A stretch of 24,295 bases of DNA, from NCBI GenBank assembly GCA_040508515.1, contig JBEVMS010000140.1, forward strand, positions 1-24,295, in the 5' to 3' direction. A model generated the notes under the pieces. It was given only the letters and a program-made list of their open reading frames with translations, made no database searches and was not told the origin of the DNA. The stretch is from JBEVMS01 sp040508515. Its GTDB lineage: Bacteria > Pseudomonadota > Gammaproteobacteria > Xanthomonadales > Rhodanobacteraceae. This document shows positions 14,515-22,498 of this stretch, piece after piece. The translations under genes and the position numbers were made by a program. Every line of letters starts with the position of its first letter. Within the stretch, counting starts at the first letter, position 1.

Positions 14515-15764
14515 CAAAGCGACCGCGTCGCCACCACCGGCGGCACGTTCGATGCCCGCAGGGCCGGCGACAACACCGCCAATTGGCCCAGCGCCAACAT
14601 CAGTAATGCGCCCAACGGTAAATAACCCCAGGGCAGGCTGGGAAGCTCGTAGTGCGCCATCAGCAATCGGTTGCCCAGGAAGGCCAAGCCCATGCCCAAC
14701 GCGATGCCAACCGCGGTAATCAACGCGTTCTCCAGCAGGAAGTGGCGCAAAACATCGCCGCGCCGCGCACCCAGCGCGCGATGGATGCCGATCTGCCGCG
14801 TTCGCTGCTGCACCCAAAAGCCGCTCAGGCCCATGATGCCCAGCAGTACCACCACCACGACCGCAGCGATCACCCCGCCAAACAACCAAAGCACTGCACG
14901 ATCGTTCTTGAATGCAGCGGCACGACGCTCCGCGTAAAAACTGATTTTGGGCTGCGCATCGACGCCCATCATCGTGCGCAGTTCACGCTCGACCGCCTTG
15001 CGCACACCGGCTAACGCCAGCTCCCGCATGGCTGGTTGCGAGCGCACGCCAAAACTCAACATGTAGCCGCCCGCCAGACGATAAGACACCAGGATGGTGT
15101 TATCGGCACGACCATGGTTAGCCAGGCTCAACTGGTTACGCAGCAAGTGAGCCACCACGCCGATCACTTGGTAGTGGGTCTTACCCTGCTTGTCACCAGG
15201 ATCGCTCAAGAGCTGCCCCAACGGCTGCGTCGAGCCAAACAGCTGCGTGGCCAGTGACTGGGTGATGATGATCGGCCGCGTCGCTGCCTCGTCCTGCTTG
15301 GCGCCTTCGTAGCCGACACCCCAGTCCAAATACTCGCCAGGCAGGAAATCGCGTCCGGCGGTTAGCTTGAGCCCCAGCGTCTTGACCAGACCCTCGCCGA
15401 AATAGCCGTTGGTGCCGACCTTGACACCGGTGGGGCCCTGCAAGGCAAAGTCGACCAGGCCACTGGTCACCATCGGCAACCCGAAGGCAGGTGAGACCGA
15501 GGCCACCCCAGGCGCTTGGCGCAACGCCAGTACCACGGCCTGCAGTTGTGCTGGCGAAAACGCCCCCTTGGACGAGTAGACGTTGTCGACCAGAATCAGG
15601 TTAGCTTCGTCCATGCCGCTATCGGCCAGCATCGGCTCCAGGCGCTGCCAGGCCAGGAACAGCACATTGCAGAGAATGGCGCAGGCCATCGCTACCTGCA
15701 GCGCCAGCAGCAGCGGAATCAGGCTGTGGCGACGCAACAGCGAAAGCATCATATGTAATGACAT
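14514..15764 (-). CDS. FtsX/MacB-type ABC transporter permease, B-type (pair 4)
   Basis: 416-aa inner-membrane permease, last of the array. Helix 1 (about residues 14-35, LIPLLLALQVAMACAILCNVLF) is followed by a ~250-residue periplasmic MacB_PCD-like domain. The FtsX domain then has three helices: GVIAAVVVVVLLGIMGLSGF, ITAVGIALGMGLAFLGNRLL and the C-terminal GALLMLALGQLAVLSPAL. The cytoplasmic coupling helix region QRTRQIGIHRALGARRGDVLRHFLLEN is classic FtsX. It ends in NVPPVVATRSL. AAGGGG lies 5-6 nt before the ATG, and the A-type partner's stop is 10 nt upstream. The last ~23 codons before the tail share 69 identical bases with the B gene at 17247-18479. It contains no ATPase domain, so it needs a separate ATP-binding subunit. 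Confidence 0.93.
   Translation of the reverse strand: MSLHMMLSLLRRHSLIPLLLALQVAMACAILCNVLFLAWQRLEPMLADSGMDEANLILVDNVYSSKGAFSPAQLQAVVLALRQAPGVASVSPAFGLPMVTSGLVDFALQGPTGVKVGTNGYFGEGLVKTLGLKLTAGRDFLPGEYLDWGVGYEGAKQDEAATRPIIITQSLATQLFGSTQPLGQLLSDPGDKQGKTHYQVIGVVAHLLRNQLSLANHGRADNTILVSYRLAGGYMLSFGVRSQPAMRELALAGVRKAVERELRTMMGVDAQPKISFYAERRAAAFKNDRAVLWLFGGVIAAVVVVVLLGIMGLSGFWVQQRTRQIGIHRALGARRGDVLRHFLLENALITAVGIALGMGLAFLGNRLLMAHYELPSLPWGYLPLGALLMLALGQLAVLSPALRASNVPPVVATRSL
14527..14595 (-). repeat. 69-bp identical repeat, copy 1 (end of last B-type gene)
   Basis: Base-for-base identical to 17260-17328. It encodes the same last membrane-helix end and tail start (ALGQLAVLSPAL, then RASNVPPVVAT). Neighbouring codons differ freely, so the identity is sharply bounded and suggests gene conversion or recent duplication. 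Confidence 0.85.
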
Positions 15765-15774
15765 GGTGGCCCCT

Positions 15775-17106
15775 TCAGGCGCTCTTGACTTGCAGCCCCG
15801 GCTGCACCATCGAGGCGCGCCAGGCAGGCAGCAGCCCCACCAGCACGCCAAGCCCTAGCGCCAATGCAAACAAGGTGGTGAACATGCCCAAGTCCAGCCG
15901 GGCCAGCGCGGAAAAGCTGTCGGCCTGCTGGCGCAGTATCCATAACCCGCCCAACGTCAGCGGCAAGGCCAGTACACCACCGGCGAGGCATACCGTGCAG
16001 GCCTCTAGCACGTGCTGAGCAAACACTGCACGACGCGGTGCACCCAGCGCTCGCCGAATGCCGATCTCACTGCCGCGGCTCAGGAACTTGGCGGTTAGCA
16101 GGCCTGCCACGTTGACTAAGCAAAGCAACAGGAACGAGCCGGCCAGCCAGACATTGAGCCGCACAGTGTCAGGTACCACCTGCTGCATACCGAGCCACTC
16201 GTCGGTGCGGATCAATTGCGCCGGCTCGGCCTTGCCAAAAGCCTGGGACCGCGGCGTCTGTTCGTTGAGGTGGTTCAGGTACTGGCGGTAATCGCTGACC
16301 TGCTGGGCATTCTCCAATTGCACCCAGGCCATCAGCCAACTGCAGCGGGCCAGATCGGCATGGATGGGCGCTTCGCTTACCGACGCGTCGCAACGATCCT
16401 GGTTGAAGTTATCCAGGCCCACCTCCAGCGCTGCGCTATAAGGCAGAAAGACGGTTTCATGCCGTTTGGCATCGAAGCTCCAGCGATCGAGACCGTAGAA
16501 GTGCGGCGAAGGCGCGAAGTGCGCAACGACGCCGATCACGCGAAACAGCGATCCCTTGACACGGATAAGTCGATCCACGGCGTTGGGGGTGCCGAAGAGT
16601 TGCTGCGCCAGTCCGACATCAATCAACGCGACCCGTGCCCGCGTGCGGTCTTCCTCCTGGCTCCAGGGTCGTCCATAGCGCAAGGCCAAGCCGAACATCG
16701 GGGCGAAGTCCGCGCTGGTCGCCAGCAAGTCCTGGCCCTTCTGCTCGCGCCGGCTATCGTCGGTGCCGACATCAACTTGGAGGCCAGCCACCACGGTTTG
16801 CCGCGTCGCGCGATGGGCGTCGAGCAAGGTCTTCGCCGCATCCGTCTTGATCAAGCGATAATCCAAATACTTGACTCCATTGAGTGAGTGGTAGTCCTCA
16901 TGCTTGGCCTGCACCGTATCGACCCAGGCCAGGTAAAGGTTTTGGCTGCGCCCAGGCAAGGGGTCGGCCGACAGCACGTGCAGCAAGGTCAAGGTGGTCA
17001 TGCACGCGGCCAGGCCCACCGCTACGGTGATCGCCGCCAGTGCGCTATTGCGTGGGTTTCGGCATCCTCCAGCTATCGCTAATTGCAGACTGTAGACGAG
17101 CCCCAT
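15775..17106 (-). CDS. FtsX/MacB-type ABC transporter permease, A-type (pair 4)
   Basis: 443 aa. The first membrane helix (~22-45, AAITVAVGLAACMTTLTLLHVL) is followed at 48-54 by the array's A-type motif DPLPGRS. The periplasmic domain carries GSLFRVIGVVAHFAP, a MacB_PCD-like block, and two cysteines (in QDRCDAS and ARCSWL) just before the shared AWVQL strand. Three C-terminal FtsX helices enclose RGSEIGIRRALGAPRRAVFAQHVLE. It ends PAWRASMVQPGLQVKSA. The start at 17106 has AGGGA upstream; the earlier in-frame sequence is noncoding spacer. The 140-bp gap to the preceding gene (17107-17246) is the longest in the array and is the only place inside it with room for a promoter. This is the most divergent A-type member. 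Confidence 0.93.
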   Translation of the reverse strand: MGLVYSLQLAIAGGCRNPRNSALAAITVAVGLAACMTTLTLLHVLSADPLPGRSQNLYLAWVDTVQAKHEDYHSLNGVKYLDYRLIKTDAAKTLLDAHRATRQTVVAGLQVDVGTDDSRREQKGQDLLATSADFAPMFGLALRYGRPWSQEEDRTRARVALIDVGLAQQLFGTPNAVDRLIRVKGSLFRVIGVVAHFAPSPHFYGLDRWSFDAKRHETVFLPYSAALEVGLDNFNQDRCDASVSEAPIHADLARCSWLMAWVQLENAQQVSDYRQYLNHLNEQTPRSQAFGKAEPAQLIRTDEWLGMQQVVPDTVRLNVWLAGSFLLLCLVNVAGLLTAKFLSRGSEIGIRRALGAPRRAVFAQHVLEACTVCLAGGVLALPLTLGGLWILRQQADSFSALARLDLGMFTTLFALALGLGVLVGLLPAWRASMVQPGLQVKSA

Positions 17107-17246
17107 TGCTTTATCCCTGTCATTTAAAGATGGTCTGATCAACCCGTAGGTGTGACGATGGCAGCTCGTGCAACACCCAGGCGCATCAAAGCGGCACCCA
17201 TGTGGAAACACCCGACATGCATGCCGCCCATTGACAGCATCTTGCC

Positions 17247-18479
17247 TCACCCCGACCCCGTCGCCACCACCGGCGGCACGTTCGATGCCCGCAGGGCCGG
17301 CGACAACACCGCCAATTGGCCCAGCGCCCATAGCAGTACGGCGCTTGCTGGCAGGTACGCCACCGGCAGGCGCGGCAACTCGTAGCGTTGCATCAGCACG
17401 ACGTTGAGCAACAATGCCAGCAGCATGCCTAGCACGACGCCCACTCCAACGATCAGGAAATTCTCCACCTGGAAATAACGAAGGATGTCTCTGCGGGTGG
17501 CCCCGATGGCACGACGGATACCGATCATGCGGGTGCGCTGCTGCACCCAGAAATTCGCCAGCCCAGCAATGCCCAGCGCCGTGACGAACAGCAAAGCCAG
17601 CCCTGAAGCAACGAGCAGGCCGATCATGGTCTGGTCGCGGCGGAAGAAGTTGGCCCGCAACTCGGCAAACCGCTGCGGTGGCGCCAGCAAGCGGTCGTTA
17701 GCCAGCGTCAATAGCATCTCGCTGGCTTTGCGACCGATCCGGTCGCAATCCCCTGGATTGCAGCGCATTACGTAGAACGCCTCACTGTCGTCGGGCAGCA
17801 GCGGCATCAGCACGGTGTAGTCCGGTCGACGCTGCACACCGGGCGAAGGTGTGGCCAGGTGATCGAACACCCCCACGATGCGGCGGTCGTGCTTATCGAT
17901 GCGTATCGCGTGCCCCACCGCCGAACGACCGGGAAAATAATGCTCGGCGACGGCGCGGCTGACTAGCATTGCATCCACATCATCCAGCCCAGCCCAACCA
18001 TCCTTCACCCGCATCGGCATGAAGTCGGTGCCGGTGAAATCATGCCCTTCGACCAGCGTGATCCCCAGCGTGGCCAGCTCGCCTGGCGTGCCGCTGTAGA
18101 GCGTCAAGGAAATCCCCCCACCGGCCGTCTCGTTGCTGCCAGCAGGCTTGCTGTTTACCTGCCAGGTGGAACGGCTCAGCGGCAGCGAGTCGACCACTAC
18201 GGCCGCCTCTACGCCAGGAATCATGCGCAGCGCGGCCAAGTCGACCCGGTGCCGTTGCACGGCATCGCTACGCAATTGGAAATCCTGCGCGCGGATGAGC
18301 ACCAATGCGTTTTCATCCAGCCCGCTGGGCGACTGCATGCGCTGGATACGCGAGGCCACCATGAAGCCCACATTGCAGACGATGGCGCAGGTAGCCGCCA
18401 CTTGCAGCACCAGCAATATCGCCACCAGCTTGTGCCGGCGCAGACTGATAATGATCGGTCGCAACGCAAGTGTAAGCAT
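17247..18479 (-). CDS. FtsX/MacB-type ABC transporter permease, B-type (pair 3)
   Basis: 410 aa, with the same layout as the other B-type proteins: SLRRHKLVAILLVLQVAATC helix 1 near residues 12-33 ending AIVCN, a periplasmic domain with a SLPLSRSTW block, then FtsX helices around GLALLFVTALGIAGLANFWV, NFLIVGVGVVLGMLLALLLN and the C-terminal helix. Coupling segment: QQRTRMIGIRRAIGATRRDILRYF. It ends NVPPVVATGSG, where the others have ATR. Two cysteines close together in the periplasmic domain (MRCNPGDCD) are not seen in the other B-types. The ATG at 18479 comes 2 nt after the stop of its A-type partner and lacks a good ribosome-binding site, so translation is coupled. Confidence 0.93.
   Translation of the reverse strand: MLTLALRPIIISLRRHKLVAILLVLQVAATCAIVCNVGFMVASRIQRMQSPSGLDENALVLIRAQDFQLRSDAVQRHRVDLAALRMIPGVEAAVVVDSLPLSRSTWQVNSKPAGSNETAGGGISLTLYSGTPGELATLGITLVEGHDFTGTDFMPMRVKDGWAGLDDVDAMLVSRAVAEHYFPGRSAVGHAIRIDKHDRRIVGVFDHLATPSPGVQRRPDYTVLMPLLPDDSEAFYVMRCNPGDCDRIGRKASEMLLTLANDRLLAPPQRFAELRANFFRRDQTMIGLLVASGLALLFVTALGIAGLANFWVQQRTRMIGIRRAIGATRRDILRYFQVENFLIVGVGVVLGMLLALLLNVVLMQRYELPRLPVAYLPASAVLLWALGQLAVLSPALRASNVPPVVATGSG
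17260..17328 (-). repeat. 69-bp identical repeat, copy 2 (end of third B-type gene)
   Basis: Partner of 14527-14595, in the same reading frame and at the same place in the gene. Synonymous positions are identical too, whereas the rest of these two genes has diverged widely. Confidence 0.85.
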
Positions 18480-18481
18480 GC

Positions 18482-19828
18482 TCAAGCACTCTTCAATTGC
18501 AGTGCCGGTGCCACCCGGCACGCGCGCCAGGCGGGCAACAACCCGGCAAGCAAGCTGGCCGCCATGGCCAGTAACAAGGTCAGCAGCAACATGTTCAAAT
18601 CCATATGGGCCAGCGCCGCGTAGGCATCGGGGCGACTGCGCACGCTCCACAGACCCAATTGTGCGATCAGCAGGCCCAGCAAGCCGCCAAGCACACCGAT
18701 CAGCAAGGATTCGGTGCCCAGTTGCACGAAGATGTCCAGTCGCCGCGCTCCGAGCGCGCGTCGCACGCTGATCTCGCCACTGCGACGCAGAAACTTAGCC
18801 AACAGTAAGGCCAATATATTCAACAGGCAGACGCCCAAAAACGACAACGCCAACAACAACTGGAGACGTAAGTCGCTCGGCACCCAGCCAGCGCGATCGA
18901 GCCAGTCCCGCATGGGATAGAGCTCGCTGGCAGGCGGCCGCTCAAAGCGTCCGGCCGCATGCTGTCTCTGTGCATAGCCCTGCAGGAATTGCCGGTAGGC
19001 GGCAACCTCACTGGCATTGTCCAGTTGCACCCAAAACTGCGCCCAACTGCAGCTTCCGCTCATCCGTCGCGCCTTGCCGATCAGCGTCTCCTTACTCCAA
19101 CAAGCGGTGCCATTGACGTGCAGATCAAGGTCAACCGCGCTCAGCAGCGGAATAAACAACTGATCTGGCTCGCCATACGGCTGACCGGCATGGGTGTCCT
19201 GATAAAACGTGGGCTGCGGTGCCCAGTGCGCGGTGACCCCGATCACCCGGAACAGACTGCCGTCGATGCGGATTGATTGTCCTATCGCGCTACGCCGCCC
19301 AAACAGCCGTTGCTGCAGTTCCGGCGAGATCACCGCCACCCGCGCGCGCTGCTGATCCTCACTCTGACCCCAGGCGCGGCCGCGGTTCAACGGCACGCCG
19401 AACATGGAGAAAAAATCAGCGCTGGTGTAATGGATCGCCTCATAGCTGGGTCGCACGGTGCTGCGCTCGTCCGCCGACTGGACCAGCGCCCGGCCACCCG
19501 CCATCACCGCCTGGCGGCTGGCCCGTTTGGCCTGCAGCAAGGCCATCGCATCGACATAGGTGAAGTTGTCCACCGCCGCATCCCGATCGCCCAGCGTTCC
19601 ACTGTTCTCATTGTCGCGTCCCCCGTCATCCACCGGTCGTGGATCGAGCGTGGGATAGAACAACGTGCCACTTCGCCCAGGCAGTGGATCACCATCCATC
19701 ACATGTATCACGGTGATCATCGTCATGCTGGCGCCGATACCCAGGCCGATCGCCAGTACCATCAGGCCGCTCAGTATCCAACTGCGGCGCAAGCTGCGTT
19801 GCGCCAGCCACAGGTAATAACTCAACAT
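18482..19828 (-). CDS. FtsX/MacB-type ABC transporter permease, A-type (pair 3)
   Basis: 448 aa. N-terminus LSYYLWLAQRSLRRSWILSG, helix 1 about 18-44 (LMVLAIGLGIGASMTMITVIHV), motif DPLPGRS at 47-53. The periplasmic domain has RIDGSLFRVIGVTAHWAPQPTFY and a cysteine pair (GTACWS and SGSCSWAQFWVQL). FtsX helices: LLALSFLGVCLLNILALLLA, a second near LLIGVLGGLLGLLIAQLGLW, and the third ending PAWRACRVAPALQLKSA. Coupling segment RRSGEISVRRALGARRLDIFVQL. The ATG at 19828 with GAGG 7 nt upstream is preferred to the GTG at 19831; an in-frame TGA a few codons earlier rules out longer starts. The first ~53 residues are nearly identical to those of the A gene at 21148-22455. Confidence 0.93.
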   Translation of the reverse strand: MLSYYLWLAQRSLRRSWILSGLMVLAIGLGIGASMTMITVIHVMDGDPLPGRSGTLFYPTLDPRPVDDGGRDNENSGTLGDRDAAVDNFTYVDAMALLQAKRASRQAVMAGGRALVQSADERSTVRPSYEAIHYTSADFFSMFGVPLNRGRAWGQSEDQQRARVAVISPELQQRLFGRRSAIGQSIRIDGSLFRVIGVTAHWAPQPTFYQDTHAGQPYGEPDQLFIPLLSAVDLDLHVNGTACWSKETLIGKARRMSGSCSWAQFWVQLDNASEVAAYRQFLQGYAQRQHAAGRFERPPASELYPMRDWLDRAGWVPSDLRLQLLLALSFLGVCLLNILALLLAKFLRRSGEISVRRALGARRLDIFVQLGTESLLIGVLGGLLGLLIAQLGLWSVRSRPDAYAALAHMDLNMLLLTLLLAMAASLLAGLLPAWRACRVAPALQLKSA

Positions 19829-19871
19829 CACTGGGCCTCGTCAGCCATCACAGACGATTGATGTAGGTACG
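19829..19871 (-). repeat. Conserved 43-bp B-to-A spacer, copy 1
   Basis: Same length as, and largely identical to, the spacer at 22456-22498, and at the equivalent place between a B-type and the next A-type gene. It contains a 6-codon mini-ORF MADEAQ whose TGA overlaps the A-type ATG (TGATG). Similarity continues into both flanking genes. Confidence 0.8.
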
Positions 19872-21134
19872 TCATGCCGAACGCGTCGCCACTACCGGCG
19901 GCACGGCCGCGGCGCGGCGCGCGGGACCAAGCACGGCGAGCTGACCGAGCAACCACATCGCAACAGCACCGATCGGCAGGTAAAACAACGGCAACCGCGG
20001 CACTTCGTATTCGTGCATCAGTGCCAGGCTCAAGGCCAGCGCCAGCACCATGCCAAGCACGATACCGGCGCCCACGATGAGAAAATTTTCGGTCTGGAAA
20101 TAGCGCAAGATGTCGCCATGCCGGGCACCTATGGCGCGGCGGATACCGATGCTGCGCCTGCGTTGCTGCACCCAGAAGCTGGCGAGTCCGGCGATGCCCA
20201 GCGCGGTGACAAACAGCAGGCCCAGCGCTGAAACCAACAACAGACCGATCATGGTGGTGTCGTGGCGAAAGTAGTCGCTGCGCATCTGCGCGTAGGTTCG
20301 GCTGGAAGCGGCCGCGACCTCACGCTCGGGAACGCGCGGGCCGAGCAGATCGATGGCCGCCTTGAGCACGCGGGCGCGGTCTTCGGGCCGGCTGCGCAGG
20401 ATGAAGTTCACATTGGTATCGGCCGGCGCCACCGGCAGCACGATGGCTTCGTCGTTGTCTTCGCCCTTCAGCAAGTTGCCGCGCGCCAAATGCTCGACCA
20501 CGCCAACAATCCGCACGCCCTTTCCATGAAAACCGTCGTCGCCCGTATACAGGCTCTGCCCTATCACCTGCGCCTCGCCAAACAGGCGTCGTGCCAGCAT
20601 CTGGCTGACGATAACGGCGGACGCGCCGCTCACGGCTTGACCCGGTTTTCCCGACAGATACTCGTCGGCGCGAAAATCACGTCCAGCAACCAGCTTCAAT
20701 CCCAGGGTGCGCAGCACATCCACCCCACCGGCATACTCCTCTGGTACCGCGCAGCCATGTACCTCGATGGAATTTGCCCGCATGGCGGCGTCAACCGCCT
20801 CAAGGCTGCCGCAGGCACCGGAGGATGTCTGGTCTCCCGATAGCGGCAGATCGCTGACGATCGCCGCCGAGAGCACCCCAGGTATCGCCCGCAGAGCCGC
20901 AAGATCGGCCTGATGCACGCTGAGCGGGTTCTCGCCAGCTTGCCGGTCCACGACCGCCACCACCGAAAGCGACTTCTCGTCCAGCCCGCTAATCACGGCG
21001 ATGCGCCGCAGTCGCTGATCGATCAGAAAAATCGCGTTGCACAAGATGGCGCAGGTGAATGCCACCTGCAGCAGCAACAGTGTCACGGTCAATTTATGCC
21101 GCCGCAGACTGGATAGCATGGGATGCCATGACAT
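19872..21134 (-). CDS. FtsX/MacB-type ABC transporter permease, B-type (pair 2)
   Basis: 420 aa. Helix 1 is at about residues 15-36 (KLTVTLLLLQVAFTCAILCN). The periplasmic domain includes SDLPLSGDQTSSGACGSLEA and a further Cys in EVHGCAVPEEY, a possible disulfide found only in this member, then VIVSQMLARRLFGEAQVIGQ, a typical MacB_PCD block. FtsX part: LLLVSALGLLFVTALGIAGLASF, coupling segment QRRRSIGIRRAIGARHGDILRYFQTEN, NFLIVGAGIVLGMVLALALS and a C-terminal helix ending RAAAVPPVVATRSA. The start at 21134 has GAGGA about 10 nt upstream, and the A-type partner's stop is 13 nt upstream. Its last ~25 codons are almost the same as those of the B gene at 22499-23719. Confidence 0.93.
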   Translation of the reverse strand: MSWHPMLSSLRRHKLTVTLLLLQVAFTCAILCNAIFLIDQRLRRIAVISGLDEKSLSVVAVVDRQAGENPLSVHQADLAALRAIPGVLSAAIVSDLPLSGDQTSSGACGSLEAVDAAMRANSIEVHGCAVPEEYAGGVDVLRTLGLKLVAGRDFRADEYLSGKPGQAVSGASAVIVSQMLARRLFGEAQVIGQSLYTGDDGFHGKGVRIVGVVEHLARGNLLKGEDNDEAIVLPVAPADTNVNFILRSRPEDRARVLKAAIDLLGPRVPEREVAAASSRTYAQMRSDYFRHDTTMIGLLLVSALGLLFVTALGIAGLASFWVQQRRRSIGIRRAIGARHGDILRYFQTENFLIVGAGIVLGMVLALALSLALMHEYEVPRLPLFYLPIGAVAMWLLGQLAVLGPARRAAAVPPVVATRSA

Positions 21135-21147
21135 GGTTTGCGTTTCC

Positions 21148-22455
21148 TCAAAGCGTCTTAAGTTGCAGCGCGGGCGCGATGCGACAGGCGCGCCATGCCG
21201 GCAGCAAACCGGCCAGCACACTGGCGGCCACCGCCAGCACGAACGTACCGAGCAGCATCGAAAGATCCATCTGCGCCAGATGTGCGTAGTCATCCGGTCG
21301 CTGGCGCACACTCCACAATCCAATCTGGGCAACAGCCAATCCAAGCAGACCGCCGGCCACCCCGATCAGCGCCGACTCAATACCCAGCTGCACGAAAATG
21401 TCGTTCCGCCGCGCCCCCAGTGCGCGGCGCACGCTGATTTCCGCGCCGCGACGCAGGAACTTGGCCAGCAGCAGCGCCACAATGTTCAGCATGCTGACGA
21501 ACAGAAAACCCAACGCCAGCCACGCCTGCAGCTGTACATCGCCAGGCACCAGGCGCTGGTGGTCGAGCCACGCCATCAGGCCATACAGCTTGACGTTGCT
21601 GGGCGGTCGCTCGAAGCGCCCCAGCGACTTCTGCTCTGCCGCGTAGTCGAACAGGAACTGTTGGTAACCAGCCACTTGCGCGGGGCTCTGCAATTGCACC
21701 CAAAATTGCAGCCAGCTAACGGTCGGACTGGTCAGTGACGTCGCATCGTCTTTGCCCCATCCGGAGGTGGTGTGCACGCCCAGCTTTAGATCCGCCGCCG
21801 TCGACAATGGCAAGAAGAAATTGTCGGCGGCACTGAAATGTCGCTCTTGGGTGTCGGCATAAAAAAGTGGACGCGGATGCCAATCGGCCACCACACCGAC
21901 TACCCGGAAATCGTGCCCGCCAAGCCGAGCACTTTGACCCACCGCGGCCTCGTCACCAAACAACTGACGCGCCAGCGACTGCGTTACCACCACCACCCGA
22001 GCGCGCTGTTCGTCTTCCGTCTGTGACCACGCCTGCCCGTGCAGGAAAGGCACCTCAAACATGGCAAAGAAGTCCCGCGTGACATAACGGCCATCGATAG
22101 TTTGAAGTCGTCCCCCCGGCGCCGTCGAACGCGCGTCCAGACTGCCTCCGGCTATCGCGGCCTGCCGCACCCCTTTATGCGATTTCAGCAGCGCCATCGC
22201 ATCGGGCCAGGTCAGGTTGATGCTCGGGTCTGGGCCAAAGTTGCCGTGCTTGAAATCCACCGGCAGTGGATTCAGATACGGCCGATAGAGTTCGGCACTT
22301 CGCCCGGGCAGCGGATCACCATTCATCACGTGCAACACGGTCAGCATAGTCATGCTGGCCCCGATACCCAGGCCGATCGCCAGCACCATCAGGCCGCTCA
22401 ATATCCAGCTGCGACGTAAACTGCGCTGCGCCAGCTGCAGGTAATAACTCAACAT
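21148..22455 (-). CDS. FtsX/MacB-type ABC transporter permease, A-type (pair 2)
   Basis: 435 aa. N-terminus LSYYLQLAQRSLRRSWILSG, helix 1 about 18-44, DPLPGRS at 47-53. The periplasmic domain has GGHDFRVVGVVADWHPRPLFY and SWLQFWVQLQSPAQVAGYQQFL; the two cysteines present at this place in the other A-types are absent here (SGW and VSW instead). FtsX helices: WLALGFLFVSMLNIVALLLAK, ALIGVAGGLLGLAVAQIGLW and the last ending PAWRACRIAPALQLKTL. Coupling segment RRGAEISVRRALGARRNDIFVQL. The ATG at 22455 with GAGG 7 nt upstream is preferred over GTG 22458. It is the most similar A-type to the one at 18482-19828 at its N-terminus, as expected for a tandem duplicate. Confidence 0.93.
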   Translation of the reverse strand: MLSYYLQLAQRSLRRSWILSGLMVLAIGLGIGASMTMLTVLHVMNGDPLPGRSAELYRPYLNPLPVDFKHGNFGPDPSINLTWPDAMALLKSHKGVRQAAIAGGSLDARSTAPGGRLQTIDGRYVTRDFFAMFEVPFLHGQAWSQTEDEQRARVVVVTQSLARQLFGDEAAVGQSARLGGHDFRVVGVVADWHPRPLFYADTQERHFSAADNFFLPLSTAADLKLGVHTTSGWGKDDATSLTSPTVSWLQFWVQLQSPAQVAGYQQFLFDYAAEQKSLGRFERPPSNVKLYGLMAWLDHQRLVPGDVQLQAWLALGFLFVSMLNIVALLLAKFLRRGAEISVRRALGARRNDIFVQLGIESALIGVAGGLLGLAVAQIGLWSVRQRPDDYAHLAQMDLSMLLGTFVLAVAASVLAGLLPAWRACRIAPALQLKTL

Positions 22456-22498
22456 CACGAGGCCTCGTCAGCCATCACGGACGGTTAATATAGGTACG
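22456..22498 (-). repeat. Conserved 43-bp B-to-A spacer, copy 2
   Basis: Counterpart of the spacer at 19829-19871, same length and only a few substitutions. It carries the equivalent mini-ORF MADEAS ending in TGATG at the A-type start. The near-identity runs on into the B-type 3' end (PPVVATR) and A-type 5' end, marking the edges of a duplicated unit. Confidence 0.8.

Noticed and set aside
16216..16887. Long + strand open frames opposite the permeases (also 18042-18623, 20262-20843, 21037-21738)
   Set aside because: All are antisense to clear FtsX-type permease genes and rich in Arg, Gln and His, as expected from the complementary strand of GC-rich membrane-protein genes.
15749..17331. Longer N-termini for the permease genes (for example a frame open to 17331 or 15851)
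   Set aside because: The extra residues translate spacer or the neighbouring permease out of frame, lack ribosome-binding sites, and delay the conserved first membrane helix.
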